Of a stretch of 64,000 nucleotides of DNA, positions 1 through 12,314 are shown piece after piece; positions within the stretch are counted from its first letter, which is position 1, and the number at the start of each line of letters is the position of its first letter. The position numbers and the translations under genes are program-made. The notes under the pieces are model-generated. The model was not told the DNA's origin, made no database searches, and saw nothing but the letters and a program-made list of their open reading frames with translations. Source of the stretch: Apiotrichum sp. Y4204 (lineage: Eukaryota > Basidiomycota > Tremellomycetes > Trichosporonales > Trichosporonaceae). The DNA lies in NCBI GenBank assembly GCA_025531455.1, contig JAMYHL010000005.1, forward strand, positions 1-64,000. Direction: 5' to 3'.

Positions 1-1442
1 GTCGCGACCACGAGGTTCGAGTAGTCTGGGTGGTAGTCGATCAGCCAGTCGCCAGTCACCGTGTCGCAGTACCAGCAGAGACGGGTGTCGACGAACGGCT
101 TCTTTGCGAGGGCGGGGTAGTGCTCGGCGAGGTAGCCGCGCATGGCGCGGACGGCCTCGGCGGGAATCGCGCCGTTCTCCGCACCGGGAGTGAGCTTTGT
201 GCGCGGGATCGACACGCTCTGCCCATCGGCACCTGGCGCAAGCGTGTTCGTGTACCCCGCCCCGTGGATCGCCATCTTGACGATACCGTCCGCGGTCGGA
301 GGGAAAATGTAGTATCCGTGGTCGAGGTTGAAGATGACGGGGCACTGCGACTGCAGCTTGTACTCCTCGGGCGTGAGCTTGATCATGCACACGACCTGGC
401 CGGTCGCCACAACCTCGGGAAGCTTGGCGTTGATGGTAGGAGAGGAGAGGAGCGAGGGCGTCCATGCGCCGGCCGCGACCTGATTTATCAGTCAATGATC
501 CTTTAAGAACTCGTCATGGGGACTCACAATAACAAGGTCGGCGGGCACGACCTCGCCGTCCTTGAGCACGACGCCAATGACGCGGTTACCCTCCTTCTGG
601 AGGTTGACGACCTCGGCGCCGCCGCGGATAACGCCCCCCGCGCGCCGGATCCGCTTGTGCCCGACCTCGATCGCGCGCGCCGCCTCGCCCCACCCTCCAG
701 TCGTGTTCATGTACCCGGCGCGACCCTCAAACGCGCCAGTCGCCACGCCCGCGGGGAAGTTGCGCTTGATCTCGGCGGGGGTGCCCACCGGCGTCGGCTT
801 CAGGCCCATCGCCGTGCAGTTGTCCATCGACTGGTCGACAAACGCGCGTCCCGCAGGGTCGTTGCCTGCAAGGCACATGACGCCAGACCTGGGTGTGAGT
901 AAATGGCAAAGAGGGGGTAGGGCTGGAAAAGCGGGCAGGAGTGTGCAGCGTAGTAGCCGGTCACAAGGTTTGCTCCATCTAGCGAGCCATTTCCGCTCCA
1001 CCAGTGCAGAAGCCGCTTTCCCCGCCGCTCGCCCGCCGCTCGCTCAAACTCACTCGTGGTAGCAGCCCTCCCACTCTGGCTTGCGCCAGAAAGTGATGGC
1101 GTCGACGGAGAGGCGCGCGAGGTCGGGGTCGGCATAGTCGCCGCCGCGGATGATCTGGGGTTAGTCGGGGAATGTCCCAGTGGGGGTGGTGAGTCGGGAT
1201 CGCACCTTGTTGATGTCTGGAAAGTCAGCGTTTGCCTAGATAGTTGTGGGGTGAGGAAGAGGCAGCTGGTCACTACCCTACAGCTCCCACTCATACTCAC
1301 CAGTCGAGGCGGCGTCGGGGGCGGGAACGGTCTCGCACTTTTCGAGCACAGTGACCGAGTAGCACTTGCGCTGCTCGAGCATCCACAGCGCGGTGGACAT
1401 GCCGAACACGCCCGAGCCGATGATGACGACCTTCTGAGTCAT
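1..1442 (-). CDS. FAD-dependent amine oxidase (fructosyl-amino-acid / sarcosine-pipecolate oxidase type), 3' partial
   Basis: Five exons on the minus strand: 1442-1301, 1216-1206, 1154-1054, 888-528 and 479 to the left edge. The spliced protein opens with a Rossmann FAD site (VVIIGSGVFGMSTALWML, so GxGxxG). It continues through DINKIIRGGDYADPDLARLS and a long substrate domain, and reaches CWYCDTVTGDWLIDYHPDYS just before the window ends. That order and the CWYCDT..DWLIDYHP block are typical of fungal amadoriases and related DAO-fold oxidases, which oxidise secondary amines to imine plus H2O2. The C-terminal Cys that carries covalent FAD in these families would lie outside the window. Substrate cannot be assigned: deglycating fructosyl-amino-acid oxidase is my first choice, L-pipecolate/saccharopine oxidase the second. 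No peroxisomal signal can be checked because the C-terminus is missing. Exon 2 is only 11 nt long. Confidence 0.85.
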
Positions 1443-3244
1443 GGTGGTGAGTGTACAGGAGTGAGTATGGGGTTGAGAGATGGGAAGAGGAGAGGCGTGG
1501 GGAGGGGTGAGGATGTCTCCTTCTCATATATTCCATCCTGCTCTCGGCCTCTCGGCCTCTCAGGCTCTTTCTACTCGCTCGCTTGAACTCTCACTCGTCT
1601 TTGCCCGAACAGCGCAGCCATCGGCTCAGGGAATGATAGCGATGGAGATGGAGTCGCCGAGACTTGCCTACGGCCACAACTCAAGCTTGCTCCGCCCACC
1701 GGCGCTTACTGCGCCTGGCCACCGTGCCTATTGCAGCTTGCAGCTTGCAGTCTTAGCGGCTCTGTATTGTTCGGCTGGAATGGAGAAAATGACACCTCGC
1801 TGGGCCGGGTCGTAGGTCTTTTTTGTCTCTCGCTGCGCCGGGAAAAGTGTCATTTCGGCTGAATAGAGCATGTTGCGCACATGGCGGGGCCGAAGGCAGC
1901 CGTAGTTTTTGAGTGAGATGCCGAGAGATCCGCAGAGTGCCGATGTGGAGCTGTGCCGATAAGCCATCTACCCGGGTCACCACTCTCTCGTGCATCCTCT
2001 TTCTCGTCGCGACTAGCACGGCTGCATGCATGTGCTCAACAGCATGAACATCTCCATCGACGGCGAACTCATCATGGGCGGCTAGGAATGCATACCATCC
2101 AGCCAGCTAGCCAGCGGCCAGTCCTTATTGTAGCATACGCATCTCAGATACGGCGACTCCGGCAGGGTCGGAAATCAGGACGGCCCCACAAACCGCTCGG
2201 AGTCTCCGTCCGCCACCACTGGCCACTGGCGCATTCAGCCCATCACTTGCCATATTGTTTTATTATCATCCCTCCGCGGGTTCACGCACAGCTCGCGTGG
2301 GCGTGCCTCGCTCACCACTATATCTAATGAATGACCGTAGCCATCACACTTGCAGCTTCTAGCATACTTCTCCATTTCTTGGTCCAGTATCATCTGACCT
2401 GAAATCTTGCAGTAGCCGCAGAATGTCTGACCCGCATCGCCGGGTGGCGTCGGGCCGAGGAATCCGACGCGGTTCCTGTCGGCTACTATCGGTTTTGTTG
2501 TTGCAGCACCCACAACCGTCAATCCCGTACCGTACATCGGCAAGTAATGAATCAGAAGCTGGCCACACAGCCCTACTCATGCCATCCTCGATCCGGGGGC
2601 TGTACGGGATCACGGGAGTACGGAAAGTAACGGCTCCTCCCTACGGCCTCCACTCGGTCCGGACCGGCTTGGAAATGACCGACGCGACAAACTCCAAGCG
2701 CGCCGCGCGCCGCGAAGCGCGAAGCGCGGAGAGCGGAGCCGAGATTCCCCAAAGCCGATGATAACACAGTATAGTAGACGCTGGGGCTCTCGAGGCCGCG
2801 GGGACTAGGGCGGACGCGCGGAATGTTGCCGTCTACTGTGACGCGTCATGGGTTGTGGAGGTCGGGGTGCAGAATGGAGCCCCGGGTGGCGGATACTGAG
2901 CTTCAAGCTCGAATTGCGGACCCGCCGGCCCGCTGTCTGTAGTCTGACCTCTGGAGTGCTCGTTCAATGACGGCAGGACCAAGGGCTTGGCCGTCAATAG
3001 GATGTAGTGAAAGACATGAGATTGAGCTGGGTTAGAGGGAGTAGTCCATCTTCCCGCCCCATGTGTCATCCCCTACTGGCTACATGGGCGTCCACCAACG
3101 CTCTCTCGCGACACTCACCCACGCCTCGCGGAACATGCACAGTCGACAGACACACTTTGCCCATTCCCTTCCGGCTTCGCCACGCTACCTCTTCCCATCA
3201 CCCACCCTCGAACCCTGGCCAAAAAGATGATGCTCAATATATAG
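1443..3244. other. intergenic region upstream of the FAD oxidase
   Basis: No reading frame here looks like protein and no splice-linked exons could be joined. It should hold the promoter of the minus-strand oxidase on its left side. CT-rich leader sequence on the minus strand is not obvious. I see no tRNA or long repeat in it. Confidence 0.6.
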
Positions 3245-3310
3245 TGGACACGTCCGGAGTCGAACCAGAACCTTTGGCAATGCCACGCTCTACCGCTGAG
3301 CCACGCGCCC
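3245..3310 (-). tRNA. tRNA-like Pol III gene with a shortened anticodon arm (possible tRNA pseudogene)
   Basis: On the minus strand a 7-bp acceptor stem can form (GGGCGCG with CGTGTCC, two G-U pairs). It is followed by TG, a perfect D arm/A box (GCTCAGCGGTAGAGC) and a perfect T arm/B box (TCTGGTTCGACTCCGGA). A run of five T follows downstream on the same strand near 3220-3224, as expected for a Pol III terminator. Only 16 nt lie between position 26 and the T stem, about 5 fewer than the minimum for a 5-bp anticodon stem, 7-nt loop and variable loop. The loop-like TTGCCAA would suggest Gly(GCC), but its flanks do not pair. It may be a decayed tRNA, an odd tRNA, or another Pol III transcript using tRNA promoter elements. 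Confidence 0.5.
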
Positions 3311-3522
3311 CCTGGCGTGCGCCGGCGCGGCGGCGTGGTCGAGTAGCGAGCGCAGAATCAGGCGAGAAATCCAAGATCAACCTGCAACCCTACTCGTTGT
3401 CCTGGGCGGTGTCAGACAAATCTTTCCATCTATGATACTAGAGTAGTGACAACAGACATCGTTCGACACAACATCTCTGGCTCCAACGACTCCTCTCTCA
3501 TATCCCACTTTCCCTCTCTGTC

Positions 3523-5783
3523 CTATTCACCTCTCTCTCCCTTCTCCTGTTCTCTCCGCTTCTGATCCTGTAGCTCCAGCTCCGCCGCCTCCTTCACCCA
3601 TCGATTGAGCTCCTCGTCCATCGCCGCGATGCGTTCCGTCGAAGAGGGGTGCACGCGCTTCCACGGCTTGAACAGCGCCCACCACGACGTCTTCTGTACG
3701 CCGTCCGGAAGCTCCTCGAGACGCGTGAGCGAGCCCGCGAAGCGGTCTACTGCTGCGCGGGGGTCATACCCTCCGTGCGCGAGAAGTCTGTGGTCAGTGA
3801 AGACAAGTGACGTAAACGCACCTCAGAGCCGTCAGGTCCGCCTCGTATTCGTGCATCTGGTCGAAGCCGATGTGGCCGTACAGCTTTGTGAGCTCCTCCG
3901 TCGACGTGCGCCCGAGATTCGCGAGGGCGTCGTTGACCGTCGGGCCGAGGAAGATGCTGTTGTCAGTAGGAGACGATGGTTTCACATACGTAAAGGGCCA
4001 GATAAAGGCGCGGAGGAGGTCTATGCTGAGGCCCACGACCGATGGCCAGAGGACTTGCTGCAAGGAGAGCGTCTCGAGATGATGCGAGAGCAGGAGGTGG
4101 CCCATCTCGTGTGCGATCACAGTCGCAAGGTGCAGTGTCTGCTCAGGTGTCGGCCGAGGTGGCTGCGGGCGTGGTGGTGGGGTACCAAACACCGAGTCCC
4201 AGAAGCCGCGGGGTGGCGGTGGCGGAGGCTCCGGTGGTTTACCGCGCGAGAGGATGTCGTCTAGCAGGCCGGTAAAGATGACAATACCGCCGGCACCTTG
4301 GCCACCAAACCCGTAGGAAAACGCGTTCTTGTCCGGCGCGTCCATCAACATGATATTGTATGGCGGGCCCACCTCGAGGTGCTGTTTCGTCGGTCCCGGC
4401 TCCTTGTCGTCACGGCCGACGCGAGGCAGAGCGGCGTGCAGGCGCGCCGAGGCACGCGGTCGCGGTCGTAGGGGGTATCTTGAGCTCGGTGGATGCAGCG
4501 CCTCGGACCCCACTGGACGCGCTTCCTCCCCCGCTTCGATCCGCTCAATGGCCCCAACCACTTCTGACTCGAGATGCCGCAGTGTCCCCTGAACCCATTG
4601 CCATCGCCAGTCGGAGAGGGGCACGATGGGTGGAGCCGGCTTCTCCTCGGTAGTGAGGAGGCTGATCACGCTCTTGAACCAGTTCGCACCCTGCAGGCTC
4701 TGCGTAATCGCCTCCTCCTCGTCAGCTGTCAGGAGAATCAGCCGCCAGCGGCCAGTGAACGGCACACGCTCGAGGCCTGTTGCCAACGTGCAAAGAAGCA
4801 TCAGGACCGGGATGCCGATGAGCGTCGCGACAAACCATCTCGCGAGCTTGAGGCGGTCCTTGAACATCCGCAGACTGATCCAGTACCGCCTGAGTGCGTC
4901 GACCTCCTCGCGCTCCGTGAGCGACAGCTCGTTGTAGTACTTGACGCTGGCGGGCGGGAGATCAGGAAGAAAGTAGAACATCTTCCGGATCCGCCGCTGC
5001 GTCTTGCGCTCCCATTTGGCATGTTCCCTCGAATCCTCGGCGTCCGGTTTCGTACCGGGATCATGTCGCTGGCGCCAGTTCCTCGGCAGGGGGACAGAGT
5101 ACGCGATGCGCCCATCAGGTGCGAGCAGGCCTTCGTGTGGCGTCTCTGGCGCGTGCACCAGTGCGGTCGCCTCGGCGGGGGTCACCCGGACACCCTTCTC
5201 GTCTTCACACCACATCTTGTAAAACTCGTCTGCGTCCGGCGACGCCTTTGGCACGCGCTTGTCCTTCGCCAGCCAGGTCACCCCGCGCGCAAGCCGAAAG
5301 GTGGCGAGCGTCCCGATCGGGAAGAACGAGATGAGCACGCGCGAGAAGCCGGTCACGAGCGCAAGGAGGGACGTGGACTGATGTCAGCTAGAAGAGTTTT
5401 TTTCAGCTCACCTTCAGCAGCGCGCCGACAGCGGGCAGCAGTGGCAGTGCCTCTCGCCGGGAGGTAGCATGGAAGCTGCGGACCCCGGACGGAGGATATG
5501 TGGCCCATGACGTGCCTCTGTTGCGCAGACGACCGGCAGTCAAGCCCCAATTGTCCACTCGAGTAGATGCATAGCCTCTACTACTTGGGAACGCGGGGAT
5601 GGTGGGCGGTTGTCGGGGCTGTCGAGCCGATGTGGTTGAGAGGGAATGTCGCGTGGATGACAGGCCAGCGCATGCGACCGTGTTCCTCAGCAACTGGAGA
5701 CCGAGACGGGGTACGCCTGGGTACGATAAGGAATGAGGTCTTGCAACCGGCCGCCGCGCGGTGGAGAGTGCGCGCCTGATCAT
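3523..5783 (-). CDS. OMA1: OMA1-like mitochondrial inner-membrane metalloprotease (M48 family)
   Basis: Four exons: 5783-5412, 5377-3990, 3956-3822 and 3787-3523, 719 aa. Exon 1 encodes an Arg/Ser-rich, acid-poor start (MIRRALSTARRPVARP) consistent with a mitochondrial presequence. A hydrophobic segment (LARWFVATLIGIPVLMLLC) lies before the protease domain. The zinc motif HEMGH falls at about residues 547-551. Downstream is the second-helix region ending EYEADLTALRLLAHGGYDP, where the third ligand Glu of M48 enzymes is expected, then a Lys/Glu-rich tail. In yeast and animals OMA1 is a stress-activated protease of the inner membrane that clips dynamin-like and other membrane proteins. This protein is much longer than yeast Oma1 (about 345 aa), mainly through a basic N-terminal half. 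The second intron is only 33 nt and leaves the frame open, so an unspliced reading adds 11 residues. Confidence 0.9.
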
Positions 5784-6348
5784 GCTGGATGGGACGGCTA
5801 CCGGCAGGCCATTTCAGTGCTGTGCGGTGTGTGGGGTTGTGCAGTGGAGTATCGAGTGAGTGAGTGATCAAGTGATGGATGGATGCCGATGGCCGACGGG
5901 TGACGACCAGTTGTAGAGTGTGCTTGAGCTCGACGGGGTCCCCCCGCGAGAGACACACACGCAGCCACCGGCGCGCCGCTCGGCATCAGCTGCGCCGTCC
6001 CGAGCTTGTGGGCCTTGTGGGCCTTGTGGGGTCCCGCGCGGAATGTGGAAAAGAAAGAGAGTGGTAGAGCACAGCCAGGCACAGGTTAATCAAGGCTGGA
6101 ATCCCTTGGGGGAGGTATTCAAAGTCAGTGGCTCTATTAGAGACTGATTACAAAACCCGCATGACGCGTGTGAACGTGCTTCCACAGCCTGGCTCTGGCA
6201 GCTCGCTGTGCTGGGCCCGCCCGCTGCACGCGTCGGTCCTCCCCGACCCTGTGTAGCGCCCTCACCGCGCCTCTACGCCTTCGACCCTCCCAGTTGTGCA
6301 ACTCCTGATCTCCTGATCTCCTTGCTCCTTTTCTCACTCATCTGCAAA

Positions 6349-6367
6349 CCCCCCCCCCCCCCCCCCC
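6349..6367. repeat. homopolymer run, (C)19
   Basis: Nineteen consecutive C on the plus strand inside the C/T-rich leader region of the downstream gene. Length is likely to vary between isolates and may be imprecise in assembly. Confidence 0.95.
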
Positions 6368-6835
6368 GATTCCGCGCTGTTGACGCTCGGATCGCGTCTC
6401 CTTCGCGTGCATCTGGCCTCTTTTTTTCTACTCCCAGTAGTGATCGTCACTCTCCGTGACCCTGGGACCATTCCTCAACGTCCTCTGCAGGCCCTTGTAC
6501 TGCCGCGCGCGCGTTCAACCTCTCCTCAACATTCCCTTCGTCACCTCCCTCAATCTCCCCCCCCCTCGGAGCCTAGGCGAACGCCTCGTTACCATTTCGG
6601 TCTCCTCCTCGTGCTCCGTTGATCCGTCGAGTCACTGTCACCAAAAGCCACTGCAGCCACGAACGCACTCCGGATGCGAGTCGGGTGGTTGTCGAGTCGG
6701 TCCGCGGTCTAGTCGGTACAGCCTGCAACACGCGCGTCGCCAGAAGCCCCCTTTAGGCCCTGTTAGCGCCTAGCGCGTATCGCCTCTGGGTCCCATTCAT
6801 TCCTGACAATCCTTTGATTGAATTCAGTTCCAATA

Positions 6836-6851
6836 TACACACACACACACC
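6836..6851. repeat. dinucleotide microsatellite (AC)n
   Basis: Alternating A and C for about 16 bases, in the presumed 5' leader of the GAR-domain gene. Confidence 0.9.
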
Positions 6852-7345
6852 ACATTCACAAACCTGTCCTATTCGCTCACTGCGGCCTGCATCATCAACA
6901 TTGCCAGGTTCACATTTCGCAATCTCCCTCAACTCTTCTCCACCTCTCTACCTTCTTCTTCATCTCGTGCATTGCAACTTGCAACCCTAAGTCGTTTTTC
7001 CTCACTACGTCCTATCCCTTCTCCTCTTCTGGACACAGAAGTAATCTTCGTCCACACACACAGCTCGAGCATCCTTGGCACTCCACTGCCCATCCCTTTC
7101 CGTCGGCGCTCGACTGCTGTTCAATCCCCAGCCATTCTCTCTTTCCACAACACTCTTTGATCACCACCTGTCGCCATCAACATCCGGCGTTACAAGCTTG
7201 CCACTCACCTACTCTCTACTTTCTCCTACTCCTACATCCTACATCCTACCATCTTCTAACCCTTCTCAATCACCTTCCCTCAAGCTGGAATGGACTTCAA
7301 CGCCCAAACGTGGGCCATTTGAATTGTCCGAACATAACACACACC

Positions 7346-10300
7346 ATGTCCAGCCCCACCAGCCAAACCGGCGGCAGCGCGCCGCCGACCCCGAACCGCG
7401 CCCAGGACCTCTCGTATGCTGACCAGCAGGAACTGCTGGCGTTCATCGAGAAGCGCAACTGGTTTGAGCAAAAGCTCGACGTGAGTCGCACAAACCCTCG
7501 TAGCAAGAAACGCAATCTGACTGGAACCCAGTCTCTCAAATCCCTCGCCCCAGTATATCCCTTCGTCCACCCGTTTCTCGTACCGGATCCCAAGAGCACA
7601 GCCGGCTATGTTCGTGCTGGCGCAGACACGTCGCCGTGGAGGCTACCGGACCGCGCCCAACTCTCCGCTTGGGTCAGTGAGCGCAATGCCCTGGAGGACG
7701 AGGTCGCCCGCTTTGACGACGGCGATATGGAACGCATGAAGGAGAGGACACGACGTAAGACCCAAGCTGCCTGTATGGGATGACTCTTGAACTGACAGCA
7801 ATAGAAATGACTCGCGTCCCTCTCACACAGCCATCGACCGACTTGGTCGAAGTGACGCTGGATCTTATTCTCTTAATCGACCAGCTCCTGACTGTTCTGC
7901 GAAAACGCGGGGCTGTCCTCGAGCTCACATCGCTGCGTCTCCAGTGGGACGATCTCCGGCACGAGGTCAGTCGCGAGTCCGAGAGCGTCCACGCCGAGAT
8001 CAAGCACGTTGTCTCCGAAGCTCAAGCTTGGATTCCAGGTGCACCTTCGGCGGAGCGCATCGAGAGGAGAAGCAGTAGTAGGCTTCACACGCGCCCAACC
8101 ACCACACAACCTCCGTCATCGGATTCCACATCAGAGGCCGCAGCGCCGCCTGCGCCTCTCTCATCGCCCCCTGCTGCACCTCCCACCACGCCCCCCGACT
8201 CTCCGAGCCGATCCCCCAAGGCCCGCCGAGGACCGACGTCGCCAACAAAGTCGGGTGGAGGACCCAAGTCGTCGCTGCATCTCTCGATTCTGCGGTCTCA
8301 GCTTGTGGGCCTGCAGTCTCGCCAACGCAATTTCGCAATAACACTTGTCAAGCGGAGTAGCGCTACACTCGACAAGATGATCGATTCCGCCGGCCGTCTT
8401 GACGGTCTCGGCGGCATTATCGGACCGCTCGCAGAAAACGAGAAGATACATGGCGCCGTCCCCGAAGAGCTAATCGAGCTTCAAGACGCTATCGAAGAGA
8501 ACGCCAATGCCATGAACAACATTGTCAAGTGGTGTGGCGAATTTGAGACCCAGTGCCGCCAGGCGCACCAGCACTACATGGCGTCGCTTCAGGCGCAGCA
8601 CATCGCGGGCGAGGTCCTCGTCGAGTTGGAGAAGGCGTTCACTACACCAGCTTCGAGCACACAACATGCCGCCCTAGCAAAGCAATACGCCGAGGCGACA
8701 CGCGCCCTCCCTCCAGTTATCGACGCCAAATTTCCGCGTCCCTCCCATCCCGAGTTTCCTTCCAAGGACCTTCACAACGAGGAGCTCGTACGCGCGCTCC
8801 AAGCAGCTCGTGAGGCTGCGCTGGCTGATGTTGATCTCGCCGGCAAAGGGCTGGCATTCTACAGCGGCATGGTCAAGGCGCGTGAGTCTCTGCTCACGCA
8901 GCACCAACGCGTCCAGACTTTGCGCCCTCAGCTTGCCCAGACAATGGACCGCCTAGAGCGCGGAACGGCTTCGGTACCTCGACCCAATCTCGAGGAGGTC
9001 GCACGAAACGGCGGAAACTGCTCTAGTTGGCTTCAATGCGCCGCAGAATGGATTTCCACCGGCGACGAGGTCGTCCGCTCCGCTACCGACACGCACCAGT
9101 CGACCATCCTCGCCGCCATGCTGTACCGCAAGGCTCTCACATCTGCCTCAATGGCGGTGAAGAAGTATCTTCCCGAAGGTGGCGTCCAAGACGATCTGGG
9201 CGCCGTGGTGGACGACGACGCGAGTGACCTCATGACCCTCGCGCGGCGATGTGCGGAGCTCACCAAGACCACGCGTACTGCCGCCGAGGCCCTTCCTATA
9301 GTACTCTGCATTCGCCAAGACAGTGAAGACATTGACGACGAGGCAACCTCGCTGAACGACAATATTATTTTCGCCATCAACCAGACCGCGTGGTCTCGCA
9401 ACGCCGCGGAGATGCCGCCGGTCCAGCTCGACGGCGAGGTCACCAATCTGACCGCCCGAGTCAAGGACATCGAATCCGACCTGAAGCGTTTGAAGAGCAT
9501 TGCGCCTTCAGCATCCGTCAGCCAGCCGCTGGATGACAAGGTCGCAGAGATCCGCGACAAGCTCACCACTACGAGTCGCTCGCTTAAAATTCTCAGCAGC
9601 GTGTCTGACCAGGCTCGTCTCGTGCGCGCGGTCCAGGCGGAGGCAGAGCAACTTATCAAGGATATCGACAGCGCACGGCAAACTGTGCCTACGAACAAGG
9701 ACTCACGCGCCACGACCAGCGAGGTGACTGCACTTCGACAGCGGGTGGCAGCATGGAACGACACTTTGAGCCAGCGCGTCATCTTTGTCTCCGACGACCC
9801 TCCGTCGCTTGAGCGGGCTAATTCTCGCGAACGCAGCGACGGCGCGCCGCTGACACCCCCGCTCACGCCAGTCCATGGCTTTCCCGCACAAAGCTCGACC
9901 ATGCCGGATCTCGCCTCCGTCGACGGTCGCGTCCGCAGTGAGCTGAACCAACAGTCTGCACGCGTTTCCTCAACCCTCGGCCACCTCGTTGCCACTGCCG
10001 AAGAGACGGCCTTTGAACGTTGGTCCGCCCCGGTGGTCAAGGCTACAACCGAGTTGGAAACTGCCACGGCAGCGCTGGGCACAGTGATGGCCGGCCTTGC
10101 TGGCCACATGGATCGGGTCAAGGCCGCTGAGGGCGAGGGAAGGAAAACCTTGGCAGAGGAGGCGCAGAGCGCTGCTCGCGAGGCGTTTCCTGAGCCGGTT
10201 ATCGAGGTCCAGCAGTGCATCGCTGCTCTCAACAATGCGCTTGGCAGCACTGCGTCCCCTGGTTCCGACATGCACCGTGCCGCGAATGTCTTCTCATCTG

Positions 10301-12314
10301 CGGATGTGGCTCGCGAAGCTGGTCTTGCGGCCATTACCGAGACAGAAGAATGGCAGAAGGAAGTGAGCCGGCTGTCGCTCGAGGCGGAAGTCAAGCTGCA
10401 GAAGGCCAAGGCGCAGCTGCTCAAGAACAAGGCCCAAGAACAGTCGCGGACGCGCAAAATCTCGTCTCGCGTGTCCAACGCGTCTCTGGAAGCAACGAGA
10501 GAGTTGACCGAAAAATTAGACTCACTCGACCTCGAAAATATTGTCCGCCCCTCGCCCGTTGCCCTCCGCACGACGCCCAAGCACCGCCGGCTTCCTACTT
10601 CGGCAATGGCAAAGAAGATTGCCTCGTCGTTTACGAATATAAACGCCTCGGCACGCACGCTTGCGGAACAGAGGCAGGCGGCCGAGTCGCCCGAGGTTGG
10701 GACCCTTATGAGCAAGCTCAAACGTGCCGCGGCCCTTGTCCCCGAGCTCGACGGTCTGGGAACCGTGGCCGACGCGTCCAGCACATGCGACAAGGCCTTT
10801 AGCCGCCTCATTGACGCCATTGACAGCAAGAATAAGACCAAGATTCGCAGCGCCGAACGGGACGCGCAGCGCACTATTGTGGCGTTCAAGAAAGCCGCGC
10901 GGTCACACAGGCTGGACCAGCGTGTGATGGACGAGCAGAAACGCATCATGCGTGCGTGGGACGACCTCCGTGGCGAGGCCGATGACCTGCCGCCTCTCAT
11001 CAACTCGCGTAACGGCGGTTCTGGCGGCGCTTCCGCCTCAAGCTCAATCCGCAGCTCTGCATCGCGGACCAGCCTTTCGTCGCTAGCTTCCAACTCCACC
11101 AATACTGCTCAATCCAGCTTGAAATCGGACACCTCATTCAAAGGCATCAAGAAGCGGACATCTCGCCTTTCCGGAGGCTCAGCCAAGATTCTCGGTGCAA
11201 CGCGCAACGTCTCCATGCCGCCTCCGGAGGTGCCACAGAAGCTGGCTCTGCCGGAACAGCGTCCGCGCGTATCTTCAGCAGGCGAGACGCCGAGCAAGCC
11301 ACCCAAACGGGACGCATCGCAGCTCGCGCAGACTCCCCTCACGAAGCGCGCCATAGAGCAGCGCGACGCGGTGTTGAAGCCTCGCACCCGCACCAGCTCT
11401 ACTGCAAGCAAGGCGGCGTCGTCCGCGTCGAGGCTGCGTCCGACTATCCCCCAGCCGTTCAGCTTCACGATATCTGGCGGCCTTTCACGCTCCGCTTCCG
11501 CTATCACCTCACTCAATGAACTTGCCTCCCCGCCTCGTGCGCGTGGTCCTCGTCTGTCTGCTCCGGCAGAAACTCCGAAAATGGGGCAGAAGCCCGCCAA
11601 CGAGAAGCCCGGCAACACCCGTCCCCTACCGGCAACCAAGCTGGACGAGGCGGTTGCAAAGGTGTTGGACACGTTAGATGTGAGTTTGAGATGGAGTGGA
11701 TCCAATGCTGACTGCAGGTGAACGTCCCTATTATTCCGATAGGCCGCGACTCGCCTGATCAATGGCACGATGAATCGGGGCGATACTGGATTGGTACCGG
11801 TAGCAAGGCGCGGTTATGCTTCTGCCGCATCTTACGGTCGCGCACCGTCATGGTCCGTGTCGGCGGCGGCTGGGTTGAGCTGTCGCGATACCTGCTGGAC
11901 CGCTTCGCAGATGTCCTGGCGGAATCGGCCGAGTCAATCCCGCGCCGCGAGACAATGTCTATGTCTCCGCCCGACTGGCGCCGTGTGCCGCTGGCAATCA
12001 CAAGCGCAACGTTGAATGCAACGCAGTCTCTCACCGCCACCATACGCTCGGACGGCTCCCTCCCCCCACGCACGCCGATACGCAAGCCCCTCCCATCCTT
12101 TGACCCGAACGCGACATCGCCCCTCGAGATAGTCACCACCCCGGACCGCCCAGTAAGCCTCTCGCCTCAGTCCCAGACCTCCCCTCTTGTCTCTATTCAA
12201 TTTATCCGCAAGGCGAGCGAAAGCCCCTCGGTTCGCGAGCGCGAGCGCGAGGCAATACGCCTCCACCCAGCCATCCCAGCTGCAGTACGCGAGGGCAGCG
12301 TGCCCCGCGAGTAA
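7346..12314 (+). CDS. large Kar9-like cytoskeletal protein with C-terminal GAS2 (GAR) microtubule-binding domain
   Basis: Four exons: 7346-7480, 7532-7754, 7805-11679 and 11718-12314, 1609 aa. The start ATG was chosen because it opens MSSPTSQTGG directly before the conserved-looking LLAFIEKRNWFEQKLD. The N-terminal two thirds is helical, Glu/Lys/Arg/Ala-rich and probably coiled coil or spectrin-like. A basic Ser/Thr/Pro-rich linker follows. Residues about 1412-1481, encoded by the last exon, read as a GAS2/GAR domain (GRYWIGTGSKARLCF then VMVRVGGGWVELSRYLLDRF), the module that binds microtubules in GAS2 and spectraplakins. Fungal proteins with a Kar9-type N-terminus link actin and microtubules during nuclear migration and spindle positioning. 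The Kar9 assignment is an inference from length, layout and the N-terminal block. The GAS2 call rests on the VRVGGGW core. Confidence 0.75.

Larger units (their letters stand above)
5784..7345. other. divergent intergenic region between OMA1 and the GAR-domain gene
   Basis: This 1.56-kb stretch should hold both promoters. On the plus strand it turns strongly C/T-rich from about 6230 and stays so up to the start codon at 7346, the usual look of a long fungal 5' leader. It holds a run of 19 C at 6349-6367 and an AC repeat at 6836-6851. A long plus-strand frame runs through it in the same frame as the gene, but its residues (Ser/His/Leu/Pro from CT-rich DNA) do not look like protein. Confidence 0.6.

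Noticed and set aside
6818..7345. In-frame upstream extension of the GAR-domain gene
   Set aside because: The extension is translated CT-rich leader DNA (Ser/His/Leu/Pro). The protein-like sequence starts at the ATG at 7346.
9033..11102. 689-codon minus-strand frame inside the GAR-domain gene
   Set aside because: Ser/Arg/Ala-rich shadow of the sense exon with no domain, and the sense strand has a convincing spliced gene.
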